A stretch of 64,000 nt of DNA from Cloeon dipterum (taxonomy: Eukaryota; Arthropoda; Insecta; Ephemeroptera; Baetidae), in NCBI RefSeq assembly GCF_949628265.1, contig NC_088790.1, forward strand, positions 13,892,545-13,956,544, read 5' to 3'. The translations under genes and the position numbers were made by a program. Positions 50,183 to 62,115 of this stretch are shown here, in pieces. The stretch's first letter is position 1, and each line of letters begins with the position of its first letter. The notes beneath the pieces are model-generated. The model searched no databases, was not told where the DNA came from, and saw nothing but the letters and a program-made list of their open reading frames with translations.

Positions 50183-51211
50183 CTAGATAGAAGAAGCAGT
50201 GTTTGGGGATAAACAGAGCTTGAGAGCTTTGACTGTGCTCTCTAAAAGATGCATTATCAATTAGCGTGTGATATTCATTAGAAAGGGTTCGCGAAAAAAG
50301 GTCGGCTTGTGTTTGCAATCGACACAAAAGTAGCACTAATTGCAAAAGCGGCGCGGTGAAAACACGGCAAGCGAAGCGTGTCATTGGAGAGAGGAAACGA
50401 GCGCATTCAGCGGCAGAAGAGCGAATTTTCACTCTTTGATGCCTCGGCTTGCACAAAGTCTCTCGAAAGCGGCGCCACTCCAATTATCAAAAGGCGGAAA
50501 TTCCGCTGCAAACAAAGCGCGCTCGATGAATTCCCTGCCCGCCCAGCAGCCGCCTGCACCGCACCGACGCTTTGCTTCGACTTTTTTACTAGTCTGGTTG
50601 GGCACGATTTGTCCGTAATAATGCAGCCCCCCGTGGGGGCGTGTGCGGCGGGTGGCCGGCCGCCGCAACAACTTTTGTGTCCGCCCGTAAAGGGCCGGCT
50701 GGCTCGCGGGAAATGAAATTTTTACGAGTGCGACACGGACAGCGTGAAAAATTAATGTCCGGCAAACGAGTTGTGAGCGCGCGCAGGTGTGTTTCACTCC
50801 CGTTTGCAGACAGCAGACAAACTCAACAAGTTAATCTTCCTTTTTGCTCCGATGGAGAGGGGTGCCAAGAGGAAATGGACAAACTTTGCCGCAAAAAAGC
50901 ACCCGGCCAGATTTTTCCCGCGTGTCAAAAGTTGCTGGCGTCTGGCAAAGACTTAGAGCTCCCAACAGCAAATGGAAAGGGATCAGTGACGGACAAGAGC
51001 AAATAAGCGCCTTCCGATGCCCCATTCCGCGTGCGTACGACTTACGAAAGCAAATACTCGTCTGCCTGTCTTGTCTATACTCTGTACCTCTCACTTCAGT
51101 CTCAAGTACGAAACAATACTACCGCTGAAGAACCTTCAATTTGTTTATTGAAATTGAACATCATCCTCCTCTAGATTCCTTCAATTTCCTCAAAATTGGT
51201 TAGCTGCGGTT

Positions 51212-51229
51212 GTTTAAACCGGTTTAAAC
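51212..51229. repeat. 18-bp perfect palindrome
   Basis: GTTTAAACCGGTTTAAAC is its own reverse complement. It could be a dimeric transcription-factor site, but no factor is assigned. Confidence 0.6.
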
Positions 51230-53613
51230 CAAGAAATAAGATGTTCAAAACCTTTTCTAAAGTGGAACCCTCCAAATTCAGAATTTATGAAAGCAACATT
51301 TTCCGGTAAAATATCGCTAAAATCCAGCCTAACACACAAATTAGCAGCCAGACATTTTTGAGTAATTCACAAAAAGAAAAGAATGGAAATTTGGCACCCA
51401 ATGTTTCATTAATTTCAAATGACTCTTGTAAGAGTGGGATTGAGTGTAGTTCTTCATTAAATTTAACACAAATCCTACCATTGAGTGCTTCCTATCTTTT
51501 ATTTTACTTTGGGAAATTGGTTGTTTTATAATATTTTGTCTCTTAAAGGATTTTTACAGTTGTCAAAAGTGTTTCTCCAGCACCAAAATTTTAACTTGAA
51601 TCCCTGGTAGGAAGGCATACGCTCACTAGATGCAAAATGAGTGGTTTTATCTAGAGATCATTTTTGAAAATACTGCTATCGATGAATTATTTTCTCCTAA
51701 TTCCCCAATCAATAGATAAATATATATAAATATTTTGTCTGGATTTGGCAATGTATGGGGGAAAATAGCCCTGCAGAACCATAATAAAGATTACTTTGAA
51801 ACTAAACTTTCTCTCGATAGCTTCAAGGTAAATTAGGACTTAGTTTGTTTTGTTTGCTGTTCATCCAGTAAGTAAAAGATAAGAAATAATTACAATTTGA
51901 AAAAATGAATCAATGGTTGATGAAAAATTTACATTCTAAATGAATCCGAGTGTGAAGTGCTGAACTGATGATGACGACGCAATGGAAGCGATTTGTAAAT
52001 ATTCCCGACGCGAGCGAACGTTGCAGGAAACAAGCCTCAAAGACATCCTTTGCGAAGATTTGTATCGCCACAACAAGGGAGAAAATAAACACGGCGCTCC
52101 TCTCGGCGGAATTAATCACAATCATCAAGAGGAGTATTCGCCGGAGGGGCACACGAATTGAATAAATTTGAGCGCCGCGCAAGAAAGCAGAGCCCTTTTC
52201 TCTTTCTCTCATTTCGCATGCACAGAGGGAGACGATCATCGGCGCTAATCCAATAAATTTCTCAACTCTCGCGTGCCTCGGCTGCTTTATTGTTTTCGCA
52301 AACAAACCCGGCGCTCACTCGCTTGTTCCTTCTCTGAAAAATGAATATTTTGCGGCGCGTGTAAATCTTTGTTTCGTGCGCGTTGCTTACGCACAGCAGC
52401 AGTTGGAGTTAGTTATTATTATTAAATACGAGCGAACGCCAGCAAACAAACAACAAGTTTCCTTCGGGCGGTTGCAAAGGAACAAGCCGCTGCAACATAT
52501 CTCTAAATTTCACATTTTCTCTCCGTCTCTCACTCTCCCTTGTTTTCATTTTGGCTACGTGTACGCGCGTATTTTAAATGTTTTTTTTGCAAAAGCGAAG
52601 TTTGTGTTCAGGGATAAGCACATGACCTATGCCCTTTTCATGAAAACTAGGCAAAGTCATCGCTCAAAATTTGCACCTCTCCTTTTGCCAAGAAAAGATT
52701 AACTTCTTTTCCTTTCTTTTAAAACTTTTCTAAGCACGCTCAGTTTAAAAATGTATTTTCGTTGCTCTTTTAATTTAATAGAAAATGTTAAGTTTTTATT
52801 TTGTTCTCAACATTTTTTCTTTGCGTTACTTAAGAGTGGAACTATTGTCCGGGTGAAAGTGTTGGCTGCTCCGATTTTAATTTTATTCATATGCATGTGC
52901 CTCTTTACTTATAGCTGTGAATTTGAGTTGATCATTATTTTAAATGAACTTGAATTCTAAAGCTATTAGTGTCATACTTACAACAGTCTAAATCTTTGAA
53001 AGTCCATCTGAAGCCGTGTAAACAGGCTAAAAATTTGCGGGAAAAACAATATTTGCACCAATTAAGAAAAACAGGTCGATTTTTCCTCTCCATTTTTAAT
53101 ATGGATTAGGAACATGCTATTATACAGTTGGTTTCATTTACACCTCATAAATATCAAAGCCACAAACACATAAAAAAAGTTTTTTTTTCATTTAAGAGAG
53201 ATTTAATATAATTTTTGTGGGTTTGAAAAACTCACCTGTGTAAAGATAACATTGACAAGACTTAGTTCTAAATCAGAATAGTATTAATAAGTTATCGTAT
53301 TAGTCAGTTAAAGCAATATCTCGTTAAGCCACTTCATATTGAAGATATATTTCTCCTTTAAGATATTTACACTTTATAGAGAATCTTTGAATTTCAATCA
53401 AACTTTGTCAATATTTTAATGTCAAGTAATAAAGTCGCTTGCTTCCACAGCATCGAATCGAGGATCGAGAGTGGGCCACATCACTGTGAGGTGCAAATTT
53501 TGAGGTTTGTCGACAGCATCAGGGCACAGCTTTTTGTCGGGTTTAATTACAAAGAGAGCAGCCGGCGCGTTTCTTTGATGGTGGCGGCGCGCGCGAGCAA
53601 ACAGCAGGGAGAG

Positions 53614-53615
<2 letters not shown>

Positions 53616-53664
<49 letters not shown>
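53616..53664 (+). repeat. (GA)n tract
   Basis: About 24 uninterrupted GA dinucleotides at the left edge of a strongly GC-rich island (to about 54.15 kb). In insects GAGA runs can bind GAGA factor, so this may be an open-chromatin or enhancer element as well as a microsatellite. The open frames that cross it are artefacts of the repeat. Confidence 0.8.
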
Positions 53665-53666
<2 letters not shown>

Positions 53667-54456
53667 CGAAGTGCGCACCTGGAGATTTGTCGGCGGGCGC
53701 GCGGGCGGGCTTCATTGGCATTCGGCGCACGCGGCTGCAAGACAATTAAAAAGCCTCCCCGCACGCCCAGCGGCGCCAAATTGGAATTTCGAGCGCGTTT
53801 TTCGCCCGCGCTGCCTTCTGATGAGGGCCCCCGGGGCTCGTGTGGCCTCCGGGGGCCTCGCGGAGGCGGAATCTCGATGACGCCGATCGTCACGTCAAAG
53901 TCAGATTCGAGCCGCAGGCATTGGTGCAAATTTTAATCCGCACGCCGCCTGCCGAATACTGATAATGCCTGCCCGACTCGAATACCAATTAGCCAGTCGG
54001 CTTGATTATCCTCTCCGGCCCGCTTTTAATTAAATCAAACCAAATTCAGCTCGGCCGCACCCCGACTTATTATCACCACCGTCAAGAAAGCGGATTCAGT
54101 TCCTTTGACGCGCCGCTTATCTTCGTCTAATGAGAAACTTTCGCGACGACTCGTTATTCCTCAAGGTGAAGCTCATAAGTGTACTTAAAACTTACTTTGA
54201 GTCGTGGAAAACTCAGTTGCAATCTTTACCACGGGGATGTTAGAAAATCTGATTATTTGTTTCTTTGAACATTATTTTTTCAGAAGAAATTTTAGACGGG
54301 GGTTTGTGTAGTTTTAAAAGGCGTTGAAAACTTTCTTTGCCACTTTTCAAATCAATAAATTTAAAACAAAATGGTAGCAAATTTTTGACGTTTGTAAATA
54401 AATTTTGATGCATAAAAAACAAAATATCCACCCCAATTTTTTACAGCACTTCAGCT

Positions 54457-54760
54457 ATGACAAATACGAACAGGTGGCTTCCTCATTGTAATTATCGGTA
54501 TGTTTTTACGAGGTACTCCTTCCCTGGTTATCATTTCCTTCTATGTAAAGACAAACGTCTTCATCTAGATGTTTCTGCTAATTGTGTATGCCAATTCTGC
54601 GATGAAGTCTGTATAGACATGTATCATTTCCTCAATTGCAAAAATAATACAACTACCTTATTTCAAGCTGCTAAATATAAGAAATTGCATCAAAATAATA
54701 TATAATGTACTCTGTGTTGTACACCGTTGGTGTCTAATAAATACAATAATAATAAAATAT
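54457..54760 (+). mobile_element. 5'-truncated non-LTR retrotransposon 3' end
   Basis: An 82-codon frame at 54457-54705 contains CVCQFCDEVCIDMYHFLNCK, the C-x2-C...H-x3-C arrangement found at the C-terminus of jockey/I/R1-type reverse transcriptases. It is followed within about 60 nt by CTAATAAATACAATAATAAT, resembling the short A/T-rich 3' tail of such elements. No reverse transcriptase core remains upstream, so this is a dead-on-arrival fragment. The exact clade is unknown. Confidence 0.6.
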
Positions 54761-57122
54761 ATATTTGCAGAAAAAGCTAATTGAATCCAATTCCGATTTC
54801 ACACCGATGAAATAAAAATCTGTTGTTGTGAACTTTTCTAAATGTGTTCCTGGAAATATGGTTGGAAAATCAAGTAAAAACAGACACTGGAAAACAATTT
54901 AATTTTTTTAGGTGTTTAAGAGTAAAAACAGCCTTAAATCCATAATTTTGTTTGTTTGGAGTTTGTATGTTTTCTCTTCAAAAATTTTGCGAGCAACTGA
55001 AGCAAAAATATTTGCTTTTGTTACAAGCAATCTAATATTAGCAGCTCTCAATGCCAAATTCTGAGCCTAACTGCGATTGAACCGCGAGTTTGCGGTGGTT
55101 GAAACACTGACCAAAATTGTGTGTGAGTCAGTCGGCAAACAAAGCGAATTTTCTTGCAATTTGGCGGGTCAGTGGCGGCGGACGGACGAGTGGGGCAGCC
55201 ATGAATTCGTCATTAGGACGATTTAATTAGGCTAATCAAATTGGCAGTCGCACATGCACGTGCATGCTTTATTTGGCGAGAGAGCCGCGCGCCAGCCAAG
55301 CCCGGTCGCGTAATTTGCGCTAATCTGGCATATGCAGCCTAATTCCGAGCAGACGAGTTTATATTACTAATTACAACCGCGGTGCAAACGTGCCTTGAAT
55401 TAACTCGCCGGCTGCCTCTTCCTCTGCAGTGCTCGCTTTTATGTTCGCCCGCTCTCCAAACGAACGTTTTGCAGATGCTCTTGCGAGCCGAAAGAGCATT
55501 GTTTCCTGCAATCCTGCCGCCCACCAGCGATTCGCTTCATCGGCTTTTGCAACGCTGACCCACTCATGCTCTGGGATCGAGTTCGAATTTTAATTAGAGG
55601 CCGGGAATATTTTATGTGCATGTCAAGAATGAGAGTGCAATTAAATTATTACTTATTCTAATTATGCTTGGAAGTTAAGCCCATGTGGAAAATGGAAACA
55701 AGACCAGCTGTAATTCTCAGCATATTTTTTCTAGTGCAGTGTCATATAATTGCTAATTGAAAACTACAACTTGGCTGCTCTATGTATTTAACTAAATTAG
55801 TTTTCTATGTCTAATTAAAAAAAAGAAAATAAAAACGGTTAATGAAGTTATGATATAATATAGTTTTTAGGGCAAAGCACTGCTGAAAAGACCTGAAGCG
55901 CTAAAACAACTCCTGTTCTTTGGAAATTACTTTCCTCATTGCTGCATTTTTTACGTTTTAGTGGTCTTTTGTTTAGTTAATTAAAAAATGAACCAGAAAA
56001 TGTGCATAGCTTTGACTAAAAGATTATATAAGTAAAGCTTGAAAGGCCTACAATTAAGAATAATTCGCATTATGTATTGGCTATGACAAAAATGGTTCAT
56101 TGAGTATATTTTTTGTGACTTTATAGCAACAGTTTATCTCTACAATATGCAATCTGAACTTTTATCGGAACATTGAACAGATTATCTATGTTTTTTTAGC
56201 TTTATATCGATTTCTCTCGTTGCTATCTATCCACACAAATTATGAGGCGTATTTCCTTATAGAAAAATAAACACCCTGATTTTCAAAAGTGCTCGCCGCT
56301 TGGTTAGTATGCAAACTTTGGAGTTTAAAGGGAAACCAGGGAAAATAATTTCCTAATTTTTAGAGCGTATTTTAAGAACGGTATAAAGTATATTTAAACA
56401 ATATTTCTGCACAGCTTTACTTGAAATTTCTGAATGTTTTTCATGTTTTCCGGCAAAAAAATTTATAAAGGTATTGATTCCGTTGGAGTCGAATCGATAT
56501 CAGGAGAATGTGTCCTGTGTTGTGTTTGTCTGTACAAACAAACGTGTCTGCTCGTCGATGCCGCATGAACAGTGAGCACAAGCTCTCTTTTTAATCCGTT
56601 TGAAAGGTCGGTCGTTTGTTAGGCGCTGATTGATGGCGCGCGAGAGCACAGTCAGGTGTCAAGTGCAGAGGGAGGGACAAAGGTCGCTCGCTGCATTCAC
56701 TCGGTGCTAAAACAATACACCATTTTTCAATTAACCCGTCGGCGTCGGCTGTTGTCAACGCGATTCCGTGCGTCAGACCGATTTTTACGACGCCACCGTG
56801 TAATCGCATCAAAAGCCAATTTCGCCGCCAAGAATTTACGAGAGAGCCGACGATGATCCCGCGCGTAATTAACTACGGCGAAATTATCTGGGCCAGCAGC
56901 TGCTGCCACGTTCTCCCGGCAAATCGAGTTGTGATCGAGTACTCAATGGCATTTTGCTCGAGAGCGCGGCTTGATTGTGATTGCAGCTTATTTTCCACTC
57001 TTGCGTACACACTTCGTTCGGCACGTGATTGAAGCACAATGTTGGCGTTGATGCCTCAGTGAGTATATGGACTGATATTTAGTTATTAAGTGGAATATTT
57101 ACGCCATAAGGAAGGTATTTAA

Positions 57123-57760
57123 CAGGGCTGTGAGTTTTTGACGTTTTTTTTTTTATACAAAAATGGGACTATTTTTTCACTGGGCACACCTTTTTAGACC
57201 GGCCATTTTAGCCGAATTCAAATGTTTTTGATGAACATGGCATTTTCCCCAACAAATCTTAGATTTTGGCCAGAGTGGTTAAAATGGGGAGCATAGCACA
57301 GAATGCGTGAAAAATTATCTTTCTATATCTACTAAACTGCAAAATTGCAATAAAAAATATTGAGAACTCTTATTTATTTGCATTGAGAGTCTAATTTATT
57401 CGTAATTATAATATAAATTGTATAATTTAGCTGTTAGGTGGCTTTTTCAATACTTTTTTTACTGTCACCAAAAGGGACAAAGAAAGTATGAGTTATCACC
57501 ATGTTGAAAAGATGTGTGAATAATTTAAAATGTTTGAAGGTACCAACATTTTCTTTACTGGATTCTTACCCCAAATAAATAAAAGCTGAAAATTTTGTCC
57601 TAAAATAGCAAATGCCAATGAAATATTATTTGATAAAAATTTTATCGAAAAAATGTGTAGTTTCGATGTCATAATATTGCAAGAATCGTCCTTATTTGAT
57701 CGTCGCATGGCGTTTTGAAGCTTAGTAAAAATAGTCGACCGCCTCAAACTCACAGCCCTG
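57123..57760. mobile_element. Nonautonomous DNA transposon (MITE) with terminal inverted repeats and TTAA flanks
   Basis: The left end CAGGGCTGTGAGTTT and the right end AAACTCACAGCCCTG are 15-bp perfect inverted repeats, each flanked outside by TTAA (57119-57122 and 57761-57764). The 638-bp interior is AT-rich without a transposase frame. TTAA duplication is typical of piggyBac-type elements, whereas a CAGGG terminus is more hAT-like, so the superfamily is left open. Decayed relatives lie at about 20.1, 27.0, 47.9 and 50.1 kb. Confidence 0.75.
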
Positions 57761-60700
57761 TTAACATTATTATTATAATAAAACTTTTATTTTGAGGGGT
57801 TTAATTTCTATCTTGTAAGCATCACATTAAATAGAGAGCAATCCCTACATTGAATAAGGTTCACTTGGGGGGCAATTCTGTTAAAAGGGGCGCAAATTGC
57901 TGTTCAATAGTGTCGGCAAAGTTTCGGCAGCGAAAATCAACGGGTGCGTCACCTGTCTGGCTGGCAATAACCTCTTATTTGGGCAAAAGGGATTGGATTA
58001 GTTGCGTCGGAGCAAGTTTTCCTTCGCCGACGCCGCCGCCTGATGCGGTCAAATTAATCAGAGGGCAAAAAAGCGGTGCACGTGTGTCGGGCTAATTGCA
58101 CGGCGTCAGCACTACGCTCTTGTTCTGTTCGTGGGCCGCTAATCTATTTTCACTTTGTGCTGTTTATTATTTGTTGTTGGCGGCGTACTAAAAAACAAAC
58201 CTGCGCGCACATACACACACAAACACACACACGTGTTATCAGAAAAATCTAATTTCCCCGGAGGCGGCATCGTCGGGCGCCTTTTCCCCGATTTGTTTTC
58301 CCACTTGGCTTGCGAGCAACGTGGCGTGAGATTAAAAATTTCCAGAACAAAAATTGCGCTTTATTGATTCGCGCAGCGCACTCTGCCAACCGTGCCTCAT
58401 CCTTCATCTCTCTGCCTCCCCGCCCACGCTAGAGTGGAATTCCAAAGGACAAAACAAAGTACCCAACAGGTAGGTGCTATATAACGACCTCTCAAACAAC
58501 AAACCAAAATTACAAAATGGAATTAGTCAAAACGTTTCACAAATTTAATGCTAGAATTGAATTCAAATCTGGCCATTTTTTCGCAACTGAAAATTTAGTG
58601 CCGCCACAAAAATATACGATTTTGTAAAGGAAAACTTAAATTAGACCGGTTTTAAAAGGAAACCCATATACAATAGTAATTATGTAAATAAAATATATTT
58701 TTGGAAGTTTTTCTGCAGACAATTTTTTTTTAGAAGCTATTGAAACTGTAATTTCTCTTCTTGAGGTGGGAAAGTTAAAAGTAATTATAATTAATTTCTG
58801 AGGGGCCGGTGCACTAGTATATTTTTAAACAATTTTTTCTTCCTGTGTAAGCAAATTTGTTTAAAAAAATCTAATATTATGCCTTATAATACATGAGGAA
58901 TATAATTTATATTACTCCAGGTGATTCTTATTTTACTTACCCCATCAGTTTGGGGAGCTGTCGATTTGTCTATGTTGAAAAGATTGCAACAAAATGATTT
59001 CGGAAAAGCATAAGTAAGTGATTTATTCTAATTTTGAAATGTTAAATTTTGCTCCAAATTCTAATTATTACATATTACCAGGTCAAACTCATGATTTTGT
59101 AGGAATAATAGTCGGATGAAATGATTGCAACAGAGAAATTGTCTTATTGTCATCAACGCCTGCTTTGAATTTTCTGCGATGCCTCAGAAATCAATTGCGG
59201 TTTCTTTTTATTTATTTTTTTTTTAAATTTTAAGCATTGCCTGAAACAATTATTTGATGATATTTTGCCAGTGAAAAATAAGGCAGTGTCACTAAATAGT
59301 CGTTTAAAATACTGAGTTCAAACATTGCAGGCTGGATATGAGGATAAAAAGCAGAAGCTCGACACAGATCTGCTGATAAATTTTCGGCGGGTAAGTTTGC
59401 GTCGCACCACGCGCTTCCTGGCTTTGGAGTTAATGTCGAGCATTATCCAAGTCTCGCGCGCAGTGACATTAATCCAGCAGGAAGTAATTCCGCGCACGCC
59501 GACACTAATTTTTTTACACCGAGTGTGCACCTTTAATTGCACACGGCGGTAATGATATATCCGACCGCACTGCCATTGGTCGGCGCAAAATTTTCAGCCC
59601 CACCAGCGTGGGGCTTAATTTGATATATTTTGCAATTAAAGCGGACGGGATTTATTGCAAGCGAGAGAGAGCAGCAGCAGTAGCAGCGGGATCGGCGCTT
59701 GTTTTATTTTGCTCGTATATCTAGTCGCGAGGAATGCAATAAAATTTATTGTTCCGAAATAATTTCAACTGGCTTCCTATGCCTGTCTTCGCTGCGACGC
59801 GAGGGTGAAAATTTTCAGCGAAATTAACTCAGAGGCATGTTTCGAGTGACAAGGGGCTATTTTCCGAGGGTCTGCCAGAGGGAAGACGCATTATTTGTGC
59901 CCCGGCTGCGATTTATTGGAGTTCGTCGCCGGCACAAAAGTTCACCAAATTCCATTTCGAAAGGGAAGCGGACGCGAAAGGAGTAGAGTGAATCTGCCCG
60001 CAGAAGGACGCTTTGATGCCAAACAACAGGGTATAACAAAACTTTTTCTCTCGGTCCACTGAATACTTCTGGCAGTTCTGGTCGATCTGGCACCTGAGAG
60101 AGAATTTCAAGGGTTGACACCAAAGAATTTATTTAAATTATTAAAAAAATTCATTGCACATTTCAGCCGGCATTTTTGACTCAAGGGAAAGCAATCTTGA
60201 CTAATTTCAATACAAACTAGGTGGTCTTTGAATTTTTACTCGACTTTCGAATTAAATTAGTTTTAAACTTCATTGTCAAATATTATCCTAGTTCTATTAT
60301 TCATCTATTTCATTTTTTACTTGAAGAGAAAAATTGTTTTGCATGTTCTGGCAACTGCTTTTTCGGCCCCTCGCCGAACAATGAAAACGATTACTGATGT
60401 AAGCACAAAGAAAAAAGAGCAAGTGATTTAATTATTAGAAACCCTGAAATTTTATTTTTTTGTGTCCGCTATGTCTGTAGCTTTCAATAACCAATCACAA
60501 ACAAAAATTGCTTTAAAATATTTAGATATTTTTTGTACTAATGCAGAGGCGAATAAAACTTATTCCCCCACTTAAATTTATTTTCAGACAGGCCCCCAAA
60601 TGTAACCCTAGACAAGTCGTGTTACACTAACCCTTAATTTTATTTTAAAGTTTCATATTTGTGATATTAAAAATTTTATGAACAGAATAATTATATTAAT

Positions 60701-61936
60701 TTCGAAATTCGGTTTAACAATAAATATAATGCATATTTGTAATATTTAATCCTTTCAATAAGTTTGGGAATAAGAAGCTTTCTTCGGGATTTTCTTATAA
60801 CTTAATTTCCTCTCTGTATACATCAACAAACAGATTTCAAAGTTCTGCATATCGATGCTGCTTTTGCAAATAACATTCGATGTTTGTCGAGACGAAGCAC
60901 TGGCAATAAAAGTTGATCTGAGTTGCAGAGTCGTGAAATTTAGTATGAAACTAGTTCAATAAGTAACGCACACCATCGTGTGTTGGTCTAATTTCCAAGT
61001 TAATTTCTACCATTTCCAGAGAAGTCTCGCAACCAATCAAAGTTTACAGGGCAAAAAGCTAAGTTTGCTTCAGCCAAGAGACAACAGCGATGCAAAGAGG
61101 TGATATTGGAAAAGTGGCGTCTTTCGCTCAACGCGTCGCCGTTTTCCGTCAGCTCCGCAGCAGAAGCGACGGCGGCAGAGTGCGGAAATGGCATTTTTGC
61201 CGGTGCAGCCAGCGAGCGCGTCGTCTCATTTGTGCTGCAGCATATGCGCCATTACTGAAGAGCCGCCCGCCGCACTATCAGATCGTAAAGCACACCCAAC
61301 TTTTGCAATAAATTAAATTACAAGGCGCTTGCGGAGCAGGATGGCGCGAAAATTCATTCCAACTCATCACCGACCACCTTAATCAGATTATTTCGCGCCC
61401 CGAGACGATTACGCTAATTCATCTCGTCAGCAGCTGCGACTTGCGGCAGATTTCATAAGACTCCTCGCACACAATTCAACGCGTGCGAGTGAGTGACTGA
61501 GCGCAACTCGCTCTTAAGATTTCACTCGACGGAGGATATGCCAAGATCGCTTTGTGCCTTTCAGCCCAGCACTACTTATTATTTTCCCTCTTTGTTACGA
61601 GTCACGAAGCGGAATATTTTTTGTTTTCCTACTCGCTCACTTGCTCGCATTTCTCGCATCTTGAAAATAATCGTTCCAGCAGCACAGTGATAATTCTTTT
61701 CCATTAAATTGCAGAATGGAGGAGATGAAAGATTTTCACAATTTCCTTTTCTGACATTTTGCATTTAATACGTTGAAAAAATGTCGGCGTTGTATTGCTC
61801 TAAAGTGGATTAATCTAGCATTTTTTTTAAATTACAAAAACCTATATGGCCAAAAATTTATTTTTCAATTGGAAATCCTCTCTTATAAACTGTTGAACCT
61901 GGTTTACATAAATTTCAGCTTTTAAGTTGTTCCTAC

Positions 61937-62115
61937 CTTTGGCCTGAGGGTGACAGTGTGTCTGTAGAACCGCTCGGCTTCGGCGTTCTGTCCCGATTGT
62001 CTTAAGGCATTGGCGGCGTTGAAGACGATTTCGTAGTCATCAGGGGCCAGTTCGGCCGCCTTGACGTAATGCTGCGCTGCTTCCTCGTGCCGCTCAAGCT
62101 CAGACAAAAATTGGC
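61937..62115 (-). CDS. TMTC2: TMTC-family O-mannosyltransferase, penultimate coding exon
   Basis: A 179-nt exon whose first two bases (phase 1 entry) complete a codon from an upstream exon outside the window. It encodes QFLSELERHEEAAQHYVKAA, ELAPDDYEIVFNAANALRQS, then GQNAEAERFYRHTVTLRPK, one full TPR and parts of its neighbours. The acceptor is TTTCCAG and the donor is AAG|gtagga. It continues in phase 0 to 40356, 21.6 kb away. The repeat sequence resembles the C-terminal TPRs of TMTC2 (AAELAP.DYE...A.ALR). The GT-C catalytic region is not in this window, so activity cannot be judged. Confidence 0.8.

Larger units (their letters stand above)
40357..61936 (-). other. 21.6-kb final intron of the TMTC gene
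   Basis: The region between the last two coding exons. No nested gene is recognised. AT-rich sequence alternates with GC-richer islands at about 41.05-41.65, 42.4-42.9, 43.6-44.3, 45.25-45.8, 46.2-47.05, 48.1-48.9, 50.3-51.1, 51.95-52.6, 53.4-54.2, 55.1-55.6, 56.5-57.05, 57.85-58.45, 59.35-60.1 and 60.85-61.7 kb. The longest open frame, 170 codons at 43690-44202, lies in an island and resembles no family I know. Transposon relics are listed separately. Confidence 0.6.

Noticed and set aside
51652..51675. AGAGATCATTTTTGAAAATA, reminiscent of the bantam miRNA
   Set aside because: Differs from bantam at the seed edge and in the 3' half, and no hairpin partner was found.
53419..53880. 153-codon frame running through the GA repeat
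   Set aside because: Its central part is only Arg-Glu repeats from the microsatellite. The rest has no domain.
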